Of a stretch of DNA of 38,622 bases, positions 24,719-35,462 are shown in pieces. Below the pieces are notes generated by a model. It searched no databases. It was not told the DNA's origin and saw nothing but the letters and a program-made list of their open reading frames with translations. Each line of letters begins with the position of its first letter. Position 1 is the stretch's first letter. This DNA comes from Streptococcus sp. LYSM12 (lineage in GTDB: Bacteria; Bacillota; Bacilli; Lactobacillales; Streptococcaceae), in the NCBI RefSeq assembly GCF_004569635.1, contig NZ_SPOZ01000025.1, positions 1-38,622 on the forward strand, given 5' to 3'. The translations under genes and the position numbers were made by a program.

Positions 24719-26386
24719 TTATTCAACACTAAATAAGTACGGATAGACTGGTTGACCACCTTGGTAGATTTCCACTTCGATGTCCTCATATTTTTCTTCA
24801 AGGTCTTGGGCAAGTCTTTCAGCCAAGGCTATCTCCCCCTCTTCCCCTACATAAATGGTCATGATTTCACTCTCTTCATCTAACATCTTATCAAAAGTTG
24901 CAACCAGTGTTTCCACCATGTCTGGATTTGAAACGACAATCTTTCCATCAACCATTCCTAAATGATCATTTTCATGAATTTCAAGACCGTCAATCGTGGT
25001 ATCACGCACAGCAGTCGTCACACTTCCGCTCTTCACATCTCCAAGCGAAGCAGTCATTGCCTCAAAGTTGGTCTCAATATCACGGCTTGAATCAAAGGCT
25101 AATAAACTAGTAAATCCTTGTGGAATCGTGCGCGTTTCAACCACTTTGACCACCACTTCTGCAACTTCTGCTGCTGATTGAGCCGCCATTAAGATGTTTT
25201 TATTGTTTGGCAACAAGATGACATGGCGTGCATTAACCAATTCAATCGCATTGACAAAATCTTCTGTAGAGGGGTTCATGGTTTGACCACCTGAAATCAC
25301 ATAGTCTACTCCTTGCGATTTGAAGATTTCCGTCAAACCCTCCCCTGCCGCAACGGCGATCACAGCGTACTCTGTTTGTTCTGCTGGTTTTTGGAAACTT
25401 TCTTCTTTTTCAACTTGTGCTTCGTGTTGCTCGCGCATATTGTCAACCTTGACCTTAACCAAGCTACCATATTGAAGACCAGCCTGCATCACAAGTCCCG
25501 GGTCTTCAGTATGGACATGGACTTTTACGATTTCATCATCGTTAACTACAAGAAGAGAATCTCCTAAATCATTCAGATAGGAACGGAATTCTTCATAATC
25601 AAACTCTTTTACATAGGTTGGTCCTTGGCGAAGCGCCACCATGATTTCTGTACAGTAACCAAAAGTGATGTCTTCTGTCGCAACATGCCCCGCAACCGAC
25701 TTATGATGCTCTGCATTGATCATACCAGACATCACTGCAGGAGTCGCTTCAAAATCGTCAGAAGCAATGTACTCACCTGTAAGAGCTGCAAGGAAGCCCT
25801 CATAGATGTAGACCAAGCCTTGACCACCTGAGTCCACAACACCAACTTCTTTTAATACTGGAAGCATTTCAGGTGTTTTCTTAAGTGCACGCTTTGCTCC
25901 CTCCAAAGTTGCACGCATCACTTCAATAGCATCATTGGTTTGTTCTGCTTTTTTCAAGGCGGCTGTTGCTGCCCCACGCGACACAGTCAAGATTGTTCCT
26001 TCAACTGGTTTCATAACCGCTTTGTAGGCCACTTCTACTCCATGTTGGAAAGCTTGTGCCAAATCTTTTCCAGTCAACTCCTCTTTGTCTTTAACCGATT
26101 GACTAAAACCGCGGAATAATTGGGATGTAATCACTCCTGAGTTACCACGCGCGCCCATCAAGAGGCCTTTTGATAAAATCTGAGCGGCTTCACCAACTGT
26201 GCTAGCAGGCTTATCAGATACCTCTTTAGCACCATTGGTAATCGTCATTCCCATATTTGTACCTGTATCCCCATCGGGAACAGGAAAGACATTCAATGAA
26301 TTGACATATTCTGCTTGTTTATTCAGGCGAGTAGATGCAGCCTGCACCATTTCTTGAAATAAACTAGTTGTAATTTTAGACACCAT
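24719..26386 (-). CDS. fakA: Fatty acid kinase catalytic subunit (DAK2/YloV family)
   Basis: 555 residues. The N-terminal DhaL-like kinase domain (about 8-200) has NVFPVPDGDTGTNMG, whose Asp residues (38 and 40) bind Mg-ATP. The middle and C-terminal domains match YloV/FakA. With a FakB carrier it phosphorylates exogenous fatty acids for use in phospholipid synthesis; no fakB is in this window. Its ATG overlaps the yloU stop by one base (TAATG), so the pair is coupled. Previously annotated as a DAK phosphatase-like or dihydroxyacetone kinase-like protein. Confidence 0.92.
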   Translation of the reverse strand: MVSKITTSLFQEMVQAASTRLNKQAEYVNSLNVFPVPDGDTGTNMGMTITNGAKEVSDKPASTVGEAAQILSKGLLMGARGNSGVITSQLFRGFSQSVKDKEELTGKDLAQAFQHGVEVAYKAVMKPVEGTILTVSRGAATAALKKAEQTNDAIEVMRATLEGAKRALKKTPEMLPVLKEVGVVDSGGQGLVYIYEGFLAALTGEYIASDDFEATPAVMSGMINAEHHKSVAGHVATEDITFGYCTEIMVALRQGPTYVKEFDYEEFRSYLNDLGDSLLVVNDDEIVKVHVHTEDPGLVMQAGLQYGSLVKVKVDNMREQHEAQVEKEESFQKPAEQTEYAVIAVAAGEGLTEIFKSQGVDYVISGGQTMNPSTEDFVNAIELVNARHVILLPNNKNILMAAQSAAEVAEVVVKVVETRTIPQGFTSLLAFDSSRDIETNFEAMTASLGDVKSGSVTTAVRDTTIDGLEIHENDHLGMVDGKIVVSNPDMVETLVATFDKMLDEESEIMTIYVGEEGEIALAERLAQDLEEKYEDIEVEIYQGGQPVYPYLFSVE

Positions 26387-26751
26387 TATTCTCCTACGAC
26401 TTTGATATTTTGAATATAGACATTGACTGTATCTGCTGCGATACCTAATTGATTTTCCAAGTTGAACTTGACACGTTCTTGAATATTACGAGAAACTTCG
26501 CTAATTTTTACACCATAGCTCATCACAGTATACACATCTACCGCAATATGCCCTTCTTCAGTCGTTTTAATCACAACTCCTTTAGCATAGTTTTCTTTTC
26601 CAAGAAGCGCTTGAAAGTTATCCTTAATCGCAGATTTACTTGCCATACCAACAACGCCAAAAATCTCCGTTGTAGCACCTCCAACAACTGTCGCAATGAC
26701 ATCATCTGTTAGTTCAATCTGGCCATCTTTTGTATTGATCTTAACCGTCAT
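26386..26751 (-). CDS. yloU: Asp23/Gls24 family protein YloU
   Basis: 121 residues with the Asp23 fold (QIELTDDVIATVVGGATTEI, then VMSYGVKISEVSRNIQERV). I start at ATG 26751 because a GAGG ribosome site lies about 8 bases before it; a GTG three codons upstream overlaps that site. The yloU-fakA pairing is conserved in Firmicutes, which links it loosely to lipid or envelope metabolism. The precise function is unknown. Confidence 0.9.
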   Translation of the reverse strand: MTVKINTKDGQIELTDDVIATVVGGATTEIFGVVGMASKSAIKDNFQALLGKENYAKGVVIKTTEEGHIAVDVYTVMSYGVKISEVSRNIQERVKFNLENQLGIAADTVNVYIQNIKVVGE

Positions 26752-26781
26752 TTTTCGCACCTCAAATCATTTTATCACTCT

Positions 26782-26810
26782 ATTCTATCATAATTTCTCA
26801 TGACTGTAAA
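26782..26810 (-). promoter_or_regulatory. yloU-fakA promoter
   Basis: On the minus strand TTTACA (26805-26810), 17 bp, then TGATAGAAT with hexamer at 26782-26787. Confidence 0.65.
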
Positions 26811-27021
26811 AAACTAGGCTATTGCAACAGATAAGAAGTCCGTATCCCGTTTGATGACAATTCTAAACATAACAAGAAAAAAAGAGGCATTGAATCTCAA
26901 AGGTTCCCTCATTTCTCAACCTGTGAAAAATAACCGCCTATTCCTATCTACATTCGTTCATTTTGGGATGCAAAAAGAGGGGCATTTGAACCCTACTCGC
27001 TACTACATTTCTTGGCTCATG

Positions 27022-27049
27022 AAAAAACAGCCCACCGGGGCTGTTTTTT
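27022..27049 (-). terminator. rpmB terminator
   Basis: Stem AAAAACAGCCC / GGGCTGTTTTT with loop ACCG-type, T run on the minus strand, overlapping the rpmB stop codon. Confidence 0.85.
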
Positions 27050-27236
27050 AAACACGTTCAACTTTACCTGATTTAAGTGCACGAGCTGAAACCCAAACTT
27101 TTTTAGGTTTTCCGTCAATCAAAACAGTTACTTTTTGAAGATTTGGTTTTACCGCACGTTTTGTTTGGTTCATTGCATGTGAACGATTGTTTCCTGATAC
27201 AGTTTTACGACCTGTAAAATAACATACCTTAGCCAT
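27048..27236 (-). CDS. rpmB: 50S ribosomal protein L28
   Basis: 62 residues, full length. [20 protein letters not shown] and the C-terminal [16 protein letters not shown] are diagnostic of L28. Only one N-terminal Cys remains, so this is the zinc-free form. Single-gene transcript with its own promoter and terminator; the strong ribosome site GAGGAGG precedes ATG. It lies opposite in transcript units to yloU-fakA, a common Firmicute neighbour. Confidence 0.97.
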   Translation of the reverse strand: MAKVCYFTGRKTVSGNNRSHAMNQTKRAVKPNLQKVTVLIDGKPKKVWVSARALKSGKVERV

Positions 27237-27294
27237 GTGTATTCCTCCTCATTTGATCAAATATTACGGATGTGCTAGCACCACATACTAGACT

Positions 27295-27323
27295 ATTCTA
27301 TCAAAAAATACAGCTCTTGGCAA
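27295..27323 (-). promoter_or_regulatory. rpmB promoter
   Basis: On the minus strand TTGCCA (27318-27323), 17 bp, TGATAGAAT with hexamer at 27295-27300. The leader holds a small hairpin (ATGTG / CACAT). Confidence 0.7.
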
Positions 27324-27530
27324 GAAGAACTTTCAACTTATTTGTATCTAATTGTTGGTGGAACGTTTATATATCCCTTAAAATCCAAGAAAACATGTAC
27401 TTTTTATCAGAAAAGACCGAGACAACTTTTTATAAAAGCCCCTGAATAGCTGTCGACCGTTACTATTTTTGACTACTCTCTGTTTACTATCTATCCGGAT
27501 TAACAAGGTTTTTGCACGCTATTTGCTTCT

Positions 27531-27741
27531 TCTAGTCACTTCGTTTAACTTTTATGACTTCGTTCACTCGCTTTGCCGTACTCCAGTACAGCCTGCAACT
27601 CGCTGCCTAGTATAGTCATTTCGTTTATATTTTTATGACTTCATTCACTCGTCTTGCTGTACTCCAGTACTACCTGCGACTCCTTGCCTAGTACTAAAAA
27701 TAAACGAAACGGCTATACTAAAAGTAAACCAAAATACTATA
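27531..27741 (+). repeat. Inverted-repeat element copy F1, interrupted by copy F2
   Basis: The outer element begins TCTAGTCACTTCG and ends CCAAAATACTATA. It is split after CTGCCTAG. Removing the inner element with one TA leaves 106 bp and rejoins GCCTAGTACTAAAAG, exactly the intact sequence. The insertion point is the same TA as in copy B1. Confidence 0.9.
27611..27717 (+). repeat. Inverted-repeat element copy F2, nested in F1
   Basis: Intact 107-bp copy from TATAGTCATTTCGTTTAT to ATAAACGAAACGGCTATA, inserted in F1 at the central TA of TAGTACTA. Its interior is almost identical to copies C and G. Confidence 0.93.
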
Positions 27742-27769
27742 TGTTCTGTTCTTTCAAGATCGACACACT

Positions 27770-27799
27770 AAAAAACAACTTCTCAAACGAGAAGCTGTT
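27770..27799 (-). terminator. fba terminator
   Basis: Stem AACAGCTTCTC / GAGAAGTTGTT with loop GTTT and a TTTTTT run on the minus strand, 17 bp after the fba stop. Confidence 0.85.
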
Positions 27800-27815
27800 A
27801 CTGATTGATCGTATC

Positions 27816-28697
27816 TTAGGCTTTGTTTTCAGAACCAAAAACATCAATGCGTTCTTCAACAGATGCTTGAATAGCTTTTACACCGTCAGCCAAGAATTTA
27901 CGTGGGTCAAACAGTTTTTTCTTATCATATTCTGCTTCATTTGCTTCATAGCTACGAGCAAATGCACGAGTTGCGTTTGCAAATGCAATCTGGCACTCCG
28001 TATTTACGTTTACTTTTGCTACACCAAGTTTGATAGCTTCTTGGATTTGCTCATCTGGAATACCAGATCCGCCATGAAGAACGATTGGGAAACCTGGAAC
28101 AGCTTCTGTCAATTTCTTCAAATGATCAAGGTCAAGACCCTCCCAGTTAGCCGGATATGGACCGTGGATATTACCGATACCAGCTGCCAAGAAGTCGATT
28201 CCAGTTTCTACCATTGCTTTTGCATCTTCGATTGGAGCAAGTTCACCAGAACCGATAATTCCGTCTTCTTCTCCACCGATTGTTCCAACTTCAGCTTCAA
28301 CTGAGATACCTTTTGCATGAGCTAATTTTACAACTTCGCGTGCCTTTTCAAGGTTTTCCTCAACTGGAAGGTGTGAGCCATCAAACATGATTGAAGTATA
28401 ACCAACTTCAATACACTCAAGGGCATCTTCGTAATGACCATGGTCAAGGTGAATCGCAACTGGAACAGTGATATTCATTGATTCTACAAGGTTTGCAATC
28501 AAGTTACGAGCTACTTTATAGCCACCCATGTATTTTGCTGCACCCATTGAAGTTTGGATAAGAACAGGAGCTTTTTTAGCTTCTGCGGCACGCAAGATTG
28601 CTTGAGTCCACTCAAGGTTGTTTGTGTTAAATCCACCAACTGCATACCCATTGTCACGAGCTGCTTGGACGAATTTTTCTGCTGAAACGACTGGCAT
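27816..28697 (-). CDS. fba: Fructose-bisphosphate aldolase, class II
   Basis: 293 residues, full length. This zinc enzyme splits fructose-1,6-bisphosphate into dihydroxyacetone phosphate and glyceraldehyde-3-phosphate in glycolysis. Zinc and substrate motifs are visible: HLDHGHYEDALECIEVGYTS near residue 80, NIHGPYP near 178 and VLHGGSGIPDEQI near 207. Strong ribosome site AGGAGG and an extended -10 upstream. Monocistronic, with a promoter overlapping the end of the GT8 gene region and its own terminator. Confidence 0.97.
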   Translation of the reverse strand: MPVVSAEKFVQAARDNGYAVGGFNTNNLEWTQAILRAAEAKKAPVLIQTSMGAAKYMGGYKVARNLIANLVESMNITVPVAIHLDHGHYEDALECIEVGYTSIMFDGSHLPVEENLEKAREVVKLAHAKGISVEAEVGTIGGEEDGIIGSGELAPIEDAKAMVETGIDFLAAGIGNIHGPYPANWEGLDLDHLKKLTEAVPGFPIVLHGGSGIPDEQIQEAIKLGVAKVNVNTECQIAFANATRAFARSYEANEAEYDKKKLFDPRKFLADGVKAIQASVEERIDVFGSENKA

Positions 28698-28746
28698 TTT
28701 CTAGCCTCCTATTGATTTTTTATGGGTTTCCCCTTTTACATTGTTT

Positions 28747-28755
28747 ATTTTATCA
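28747..28755 (-). promoter_or_regulatory. fba promoter, extended -10
   Basis: On the minus strand TGATAAAAT (hexamer 28747-28752), with no clear -35. It gives a leader of about 45 nt. Confidence 0.55.
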
Positions 28756-28791
28756 CATTTTCATGAAAAAAGCTAATGTTTCATCAGATTT

Positions 28792-30003
28792 TTATTTTTC
28801 TTCTTTCTTATAGGTTTCTAAAAATTCCACCAATTTCTGTGGTTGAGTAGTGGGAAAGATTTTTGCACCTACTCCTACTCCAACAGTTGTATCAAAAGTT
28901 AGCATTTCTATTTTCTTATCCGTTACTTCTTCCAAGATATCCTCAAACTTATCACCATGGTTGATATCTAGATAGACATCCGCTTTTGCCATTAAGTCCT
29001 CAATAGTGACTCTCATAATTTTTGGATACAGCCTGACATTTTCATACTGGGCTAAGCGAGCAAGAGTCCCAGACATGGCAGTGTAAGCTCCGATGTGGAA
29101 ACAACAGTCTGGCAAAGCGACGACTAGCTTTTCAATATGCTCCAAGTTGTCAGTATTGGTAAGAGTCAAGAGATGCAATCTTGTAGGAGGCTCGGTAGGT
29201 TTCACCCCCCCCCCAACTCTAGCGACAATCTCTTCCCACTCCAACATAGCATAGTCCCACCAAATCTGTCTAAGTCTTCCTGAAGAAAAGGTATTCCAAG
29301 GCTTATCTGGAGAAATATAGTGCAAAACTAAGGGAAGAGGATCAAGAGGAATCTCAAAAACACCTAACTCACCACGGATATAGGCTCCATAATCGTAGCC
29401 GATAGGAAAATTATAGGAATGATCTAAGGCAAGCCAACGTCCTGAAAAGACGCTATTTAGGATAGACTGGTCTCCCTCTGGTACTTCCTGCCAATCTCTC
29501 TTTGTCCTTTCGATGAGCTGTTCAACTAAACCCTCTGCTTTCCAGCGCTTATTATCGATTAGCAAGACTCCTGAGTTAAAGAGAGACGTCATCCCATGCA
29601 GGGCAGCTACTGCTGCTAGATAGTTATCTCCTAGATCGACATCAAACAAGTGACAGATCTCTCCAGTTACAATTACATCGCTATCTAGATAGAGAACACG
29701 ATCCTCCATTACATATTCAGGGATGAAATATCGGGCAAAGGCCATATAGTTGATATGGGCAAAACCTGCTGTCCAACTCTTGTCCAGGCGAGAGTCTAGT
29801 AATTTGATGTCTACCAGTTCAGAGCCTATTCTTTCCATTTGTTTACGAATCGCCCTAAACCACTCACTAGGTATGTCCTGATTGAAGATATACACCTTCA
29901 TCTCTCGATTGTGATAGCACAAAGATTTTAAAACGCTTTCAATTTGTCGAATATAGCCATAATCACCTGCTAAGACAATGGCTGCTTTTTGTCTTGTCTT
30001 CAT
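28792..30003 (-). CDS. GT8 glycosyltransferase with C-terminal extension, G10 tract
   Basis: 403 residues. The GT8 domain (about 5-255) has the metal-binding DSD (Asp107-Asp109) in VLYLDSDVIV, a FNSGVLLID block, GDQSILN, and His228 in LHYISPDKPW. GT8 enzymes transfer glucose or galactose from UDP-sugars, often to cell-wall polymers or serine-rich adhesins. Residues 270-403 form a second region (FHIGAYTAMSGTLARL, DVYLDINHGDKFEDIL) like the tails of glycosyltransferases from accessory Sec or glycan loci. Codons 264-266 plus the next base are ten consecutive G residues. No glycan cluster is nearby. It follows the tRNA-Leu terminator by 20 bp with no obvious promoter; RBS GAGGAGA. Confidence 0.85.
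   Translation of the reverse strand: MKTRQKAAIVLAGDYGYIRQIESVLKSLCYHNREMKVYIFNQDIPSEWFRAIRKQMERIGSELVDIKLLDSRLDKSWTAGFAHINYMAFARYFIPEYVMEDRVLYLDSDVIVTGEICHLFDVDLGDNYLAAVAALHGMTSLFNSGVLLIDNKRWKAEGLVEQLIERTKRDWQEVPEGDQSILNSVFSGRWLALDHSYNFPIGYDYGAYIRGELGVFEIPLDPLPLVLHYISPDKPWNTFSSGRLRQIWWDYAMLEWEEIVARVGGGVKPTEPPTRLHLLTLTNTDNLEHIEKLVVALPDCCFHIGAYTAMSGTLARLAQYENVRLYPKIMRVTIEDLMAKADVYLDINHGDKFEDILEEVTDKKIEMLTFDTTVGVGVGAKIFPTTQPQKLVEFLETYKKEEK
29205..29214 (-). repeat. Homopolymeric G10 tract inside the GT8 gene
   Basis: Ten C on the plus strand, ten G in the coding strand, encoding Gly264-Gly266 and the first base of Val267. The tract sits exactly between the GT8 domain and the C-terminal region. 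Nine G would place TGA directly after the tract; eleven G would reach a TGA about 18 codons later. This is a typical slipped-strand phase-variation arrangement. Confidence 0.85.
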
Positions 30004-30025
30004 CTTATCTTCTCCTCATGTTAAC

Positions 30026-30049
30026 AAAAAAGACTGGCCAAGCCAGTCA
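30026..30049 (-). terminator. tRNA-Leu terminator
   Basis: Stem GACTGGC / GCCAGTC, 3-base loop, TTTTTT on the minus strand, directly after the tRNA. Confidence 0.88.
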
Positions 30050-30053
30050 CAGA

Positions 30054-30139
30054 TGCGGAGAGAGGGACTTGAACCCTCACGACCTAAAGCGGTCACAGGA
30101 TCCTTAGTCCTGCGCGTCTGCCAATTCCGCCATCCCCGC
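30054..30139 (-). tRNA. tRNA-Leu (anticodon AAG)
   Basis: 86-nt class II tRNA with a long variable arm. The acceptor stem is GCGGGGA / TCTCCGC with discriminator A. The anticodon stem CAGGA / TCCTG encloses loop CTAAGGA, so the anticodon is AAG, reading CUU. The T-arm has GGTTCAAGTCC. CCA is not encoded. It has its own promoter and terminator. Confidence 0.93.
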
Positions 30140-30155
30140 GATTGAGTACCTTACT

Positions 30156-30184
30156 AGTATACCAGCTCCTCTACCTCTTGTCAA
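30156..30184 (-). promoter_or_regulatory. tRNA-Leu promoter
   Basis: On the minus strand TTGACA (30179-30184), 17 bp, then TGGTATACT with hexamer at 30156-30161: near-consensus, as expected for a stable RNA. Confidence 0.8.
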
Positions 30185-30595
30185 TACTTTCTAGACATTT
30201 TTTCATGACAAGGGTATGAAATGAACATTTATGGATAATCCAACCGTTTTATGAGAGGTGTTCTCACAGAAAAATCAAATGCAACAGCCCTCCACTTTTT
30301 AGAAAATAAGGACTATTAAACAGTAGAAAACCTACGTTTCACCCTAAAAGCTTTCAAGCGCTGGTCGTGAATGCTTTTTATAAATCAGTAGAGCAATTAA
30401 ACTAGGGTTAAATGCTCGAAAAAAGGGACATAACTGTTTCTACTTTAGTTGATGACAAATAGAGCTCCCTTTAGGAAACGATGACATTGGTTGCAAAGGA
30501 GACTATCTCGGTTTCCTTTTTACTTCACGCTCTCCTATCTTGTACTGAGAAAATAGTTGAAACTGAGGGACAAAGGCACCAATCTCATAAGGTTT
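30185..30595. other. Intergenic stretch, no gene seen
   Basis: About 410 bp between tRNA-Leu and repeat copy G. I see no open frame with a ribosome site, no strong hairpin and no recognisable relic. Confidence 0.4.
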
Positions 30596-30701
30596 TATAG
30601 GCATTTCGTTTATCTTTTATGACTTCGTTCACTCGTCTTGCTATACTCCAGTACTACCTGCGACTCCTTGCCTCGTACTAAAAATAAACGAAACGGCTAT
30701 A
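30596..30701 (+). repeat. Inverted-repeat element copy G
   Basis: 106-bp copy, TATAGGCATTTCGTTTAT to ATAAACGAAACGGCTATA. The central insertion-site block reads CTCGTACTA here instead of CTAGTACTA. Located downstream of pyrG. Confidence 0.9.
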
Positions 30702-30721
30702 AAACAATGAGGATCATCAAA

Positions 30722-30755
30722 ATATCAAAATCACCTTGCCACAAGGCAAGATGAT
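30722..30755 (-). terminator. pyrG terminator
   Basis: Stem ATCATCTTGCC / GGCAAGGTGAT with loop TTGT, followed on the minus strand by TTTGATATTTT, shortly after the pyrG stop. Confidence 0.8.
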
Positions 30756-30767
30756 TCCACCAACACT

Positions 30768-32441
<1,674 letters not shown>

Positions 32442-32446
32442 TTAAT

Positions 32447-32475
32447 AGCATATCGAAAATATGAATATTTGTCAA
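32447..32475 (-). promoter_or_regulatory. pyrG promoter
   Basis: On the minus strand TTGACA (32470-32475), 17 bp, TATGCT (32447-32452). It lies within 10 bp of the rpoE stop codon and sets the GGG start point. Confidence 0.8.
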
Positions 32476-32482
32476 ATGGGAG

Positions 32483-33076
32483 TTACTCCTCATCAACATT
32501 TTCATCTTCATCTTCTTCTGTGTAGTCATCATCTTCTTCATTTAATTCAACTTCTTCATCTACCAAGTCCTCATCTGGGATGATTTCATTGATTTCAGAA
32601 TCGTAGGATTCCGCTTCATCTTTCTCATCGTCTGGATTGTCATCATCGTATTCTGTTGGTTCTGCTGCGTCAAAACCATCTTCATCTTCTGGATCATCAT
32701 TGCCATAATCAATCGCATCTTCATCACCATCCATAAAGGCATTGACACGTTTTTTCTTACGTTTTGGTGCGTCTTCATCCTCTTCCTCGAGAGTAATCAC
32801 TTCTTCATCAATCTCATCAATAGCATACCATGAACGAAGTCCCCATTTATTTTCTCCTAGGGGAATAAAGCTACCATCCACATTCAAGTCAGAATAGAAA
32901 GTCGGAAGAGCAGCACGAATATCGCTATTTGATTTCTCAAGGTAGTTTTGAATGTCATTGACCAAATCATTAAAATACATCTCATTATCACGACCACGTT
33001 CTTCCAAAATGGCACGTGCTACTTCAATCATCGACAATTCACTTTTTTCTTGTCCTGCAAATACGTTTAATTCCAC
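32483..33076 (-). CDS. rpoE: DNA-directed RNA polymerase subunit delta
   Basis: 197 residues. The N-terminal 100 or so form the winged-helix HARE domain ([20 protein letters not shown], then [20 protein letters not shown]). The rest is a disordered, extremely acidic tail of Asp and Glu, as usual for delta, which displaces nucleic acid and speeds polymerase recycling. The start is GTG 33076, 7 bases after AAGGAGA; the longer frame upstream is unrelated to delta. A basic patch (KRKKKR) lies at the tail's start. Confidence 0.95.
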   Translation of the reverse strand: MELNVFAGQEKSELSMIEVARAILEERGRDNEMYFNDLVNDIQNYLEKSNSDIRAALPTFYSDLNVDGSFIPLGENKWGLRSWYAIDEIDEEVITLEEEDEDAPKRKKKRVNAFMDGDEDAIDYGNDDPEDEDGFDAAEPTEYDDDNPDDEKDEAESYDSEINEIIPDEDLVDEEVELNEEDDDYTEEDEDENVDEE

Positions 33077-33181
33077 GCTTATTCTCCTTATGTAAAATAC
33101 GAGTCTCAAAGCAAGCCTCGCCTCAGATTCATCCAGACTCTTTGAACACCTCAAACGAGTATCTTTTTGTCTTTCCACACT

Positions 33182-33210
33182 ATTTTACGCTAAAATCAGC
33201 AAATAGTCAA
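33182..33210 (-). promoter_or_regulatory. rpoE promoter
   Basis: On the minus strand TTGACT (33205-33210), 17 bp, TAAAAT (33182-33187). Leader of about 100 nt. Confidence 0.6.
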
Positions 33211-33288
33211 AGATAAGTTTACTCTTGTTAGAATTGTAGAAAAATAGAAGCTAAGAACAAACTTAACCTCTATTTCTGTTGTTTTCTA

Positions 33289-34572
33289 TTATTTTACAGT
33301 TGCAGTGCTGGTGATGACTTCAACAGCTTTTTTCACAGCAATATCATGTTTCAACATGTCTTCTGAAAGCAGACGACGTACTTGTTCTACTTCCATGTTA
33401 TAAGTAGTAGCCAATTCTGCAATCTCTGCCTCAATTTCTTCTGCTGTTGCTTCAAAACCTTCTGCTTTTGCTACAGCTTCTACAACAAGATTTGTCTTCG
33501 TGCGTTTTTCAGCATCTGCTTCATACTGTTTATGAAGATCTTCACGTGTCGTTCCAGTGATTTGGAAGTACATATCTGGTGAGATACCCTGCTGTTGCAT
33601 ACCTCCGAGGAATTCATTGATCGCACGATGTACTTCTTCATGAATCATTTCTTCCGGAAGATCAACGATTTCTGCATTCTCAACTGCTACATCAATCGCT
33701 GCTGCCTCAACTGCATCGTCAAAAGCAATTTCTTTTGCTGCTTCTAATTCTTTTCGATATTTTGCTTTCAACTCATCGAGTGTTTCCACTTCTTCATCAA
33801 GGTCTTTTGCCAATTCATCATCAAGAGCTGGCACTTCTTTTGCTTTTACTTCATGGATTTTAGTCACAAAGAGGGCTGGTTTACCTGCCAAATCTGCTGA
33901 TTGGTAGTCTTCTGGGAATGTCACTTCTACGTTGACTTCTTCACCTGCACTGTGACCTACTAATTGATCTTCAAAGCCAGGGATGAATTGACCACTGCCA
34001 AGACCTAGTGAGAAGTTTTCACCTTTTCCACCATCAAATTCGACACCGTCGATTGAACCAACGAAGTCAATGACAACTGTATCTCCCTCAGCAGCTGGAC
34101 CTTCTTTGATAACCAATTCTGCCAACGTATTGCGCTCACGCTCAACTTTTGCATCTACTTCTTCATCTGTTACTTCTTTAGTTGCTTCAACTGATACAGC
34201 TAAGTTTTTATAGTCACCCAATTTTACTTCTGGCTTGGTAACAACTTCTGCAGTAATTGTCCAGTCTTGACCTTTTTCCATTGACACAACTTCAATCTTT
34301 GGCTGTGCAACCACTTCAAGACCTGCTTCTGCTACTGCTGCTTCATAAGCTGCTGGCAAAAGACTATTAACAGCATCTTGGTACAAGGCTTCTTCACCAA
34401 ATTTTTGATTGAAGACAGCACGTGGCAAATGACCTTTACGGAAGCCAGGTACGTTGATATCTTTTTTTATCTTATTAAATACACGATTCAATTCTGGTTT
34501 AATAGCATCTTGAGCGATTGTAAATGTTAAGACACCGCGGTTTGTTTCTTTTGATTCAAATGATACAGACAT
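33289..34572 (-). CDS. tig: Trigger factor
   Basis: 427 residues, full length. Trigger factor is the ribosome-bound chaperone and peptidyl-prolyl isomerase that meets nascent chains. The N-terminal ribosome-docking signature is visible in [20 protein letters not shown]. The FKBP-type domain follows (about 160-245, with [20 protein letters not shown]), then a long helical C-terminal domain. Good ribosome site AAGGAGA. It is transcribed alone from an extended -10 promoter. Confidence 0.97.
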   Translation of the reverse strand: MSVSFESKETNRGVLTFTIAQDAIKPELNRVFNKIKKDINVPGFRKGHLPRAVFNQKFGEEALYQDAVNSLLPAAYEAAVAEAGLEVVAQPKIEVVSMEKGQDWTITAEVVTKPEVKLGDYKNLAVSVEATKEVTDEEVDAKVERERNTLAELVIKEGPAAEGDTVVIDFVGSIDGVEFDGGKGENFSLGLGSGQFIPGFEDQLVGHSAGEEVNVEVTFPEDYQSADLAGKPALFVTKIHEVKAKEVPALDDELAKDLDEEVETLDELKAKYRKELEAAKEIAFDDAVEAAAIDVAVENAEIVDLPEEMIHEEVHRAINEFLGGMQQQGISPDMYFQITGTTREDLHKQYEADAEKRTKTNLVVEAVAKAEGFEATAEEIEAEIAELATTYNMEVEQVRRLLSEDMLKHDIAVKKAVEVITSTATVK

Positions 34573-34610
34573 TCTGTCATTTCTCCTTAAAATTTTATTG
34601 CATACACGCT

Positions 34611-34619
34611 ATTATATCA
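34611..34619 (-). promoter_or_regulatory. tig promoter, extended -10
   Basis: On the minus strand TGATATAAT (hexamer 34611-34616), about 40 bp upstream of tig; -35 weak. Confidence 0.6.
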
Positions 34620-34893
34620 CATCCAAATCAAATAATAAAGTCAGAGAGTATCAAATTATACGCAAACCGTATCAATAGACGTATGGAGGATTATGACGGC
34701 ATGTAAAAACTCAAACACTCTTGAAGCATTTATTTTCGGAATAGGGACAACACTAACGGGGAGCAGCTGTTAGTTGCTTATATTGATGATTTATTCACAC
34801 CTCTCTCTTCATCTGTTGTAGATTAAAAATGAGAGGCAGACAGTCCTTTTACTATCCGATAAAGGCATACGAGTTACAGGTTTGGCACAGATA
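34620..34893. other. Intergenic stretch, no gene seen
   Basis: Between tig and the UPF0340 gene. A second weak -10-like GTATAAT lies near 34652-34658 on the minus strand. No strong terminator for the truA-to-UPF0340 run was found here. Confidence 0.35.
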
Positions 34894-35460
34894 TCACCCC
34901 TTACGAAGCATATCTTCCTGATACAAGGCTCTCGAACCTCCAATCAATTTTGGTCGACTAGCAAGAGCAGTCACATGAGCATAACCAATCTGGCGTAAGG
35001 TCGGTCTCAAAGGGACTTGGACATGTTTGACATGCATGCCAATCGCTGTATCTCCTATATCAAGCCCTGCATAAGCTGTGACAAATTCTACTTCGACAGG
35101 GTCTGCCATATACTCAAAAGCTGCTAATTGACCAGCACCTCCCGCATGCAAACTCGGAAGTACATTGACGATTTCCAATTTCTCAGCAAGGGCAAAGTCA
35201 CGCTCAACCACCAAGGCTCGATTCAAGTGTTCACAACCTTGAACAGCAAGGTAAATCCCCCGTTCAGACAACACGTCTAAGATCGTTTTAACAATCACCT
35301 GCCCCACTTCAAGATTGGAGTGTTTCCCAATATGACCACCGATTACTTCACTGGACGACAGACCCAAGACAAATAATTGCCCTTTTCGAAGTTGACTCAA
35401 TTCCAGCACTTCTTCCAGAATGGTCACAGTTTGCTGTTTTATGATATCCATCTCCAACAT
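34894..35460 (-). CDS. UPF0340 (TIGR01440/YwlG) family protein
   Basis: 188 residues, function unknown. Conserved blocks include [31 protein letters not shown], and the C-terminal [17 protein letters not shown], which place it in UPF0340. No signal or membrane segment is seen. It starts 2 bp after the ECF gene stop, so it is the last gene of truA-kinase-ECF-UPF0340. The vitamin neighbours suggest a cofactor link, but nothing catalytic is established. Confidence 0.88.
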   Translation of the reverse strand: MLEMDIIKQQTVTILEEVLELSQLRKGQLFVLGLSSSEVIGGHIGKHSNLEVGQVIVKTILDVLSERGIYLAVQGCEHLNRALVVERDFALAEKLEIVNVLPSLHAGGAGQLAAFEYMADPVEVEFVTAYAGLDIGDTAIGMHVKHVQVPLRPTLRQIGYAHVTALASRPKLIGGSRALYQEDMLRKG

Positions 35461-35462
35461 CT

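Noticed and set aside
6103..27741. Repeats as a CRISPR array
   Set aside because: Copies are about 107 bp, widely scattered, in both orientations and without regular spacers; no cas gene is present.
32560..32778. Methionine-rich frame within rpoE
   Set aside because: It is an out-of-frame reading of the repetitive acidic codons of the delta subunit tail.
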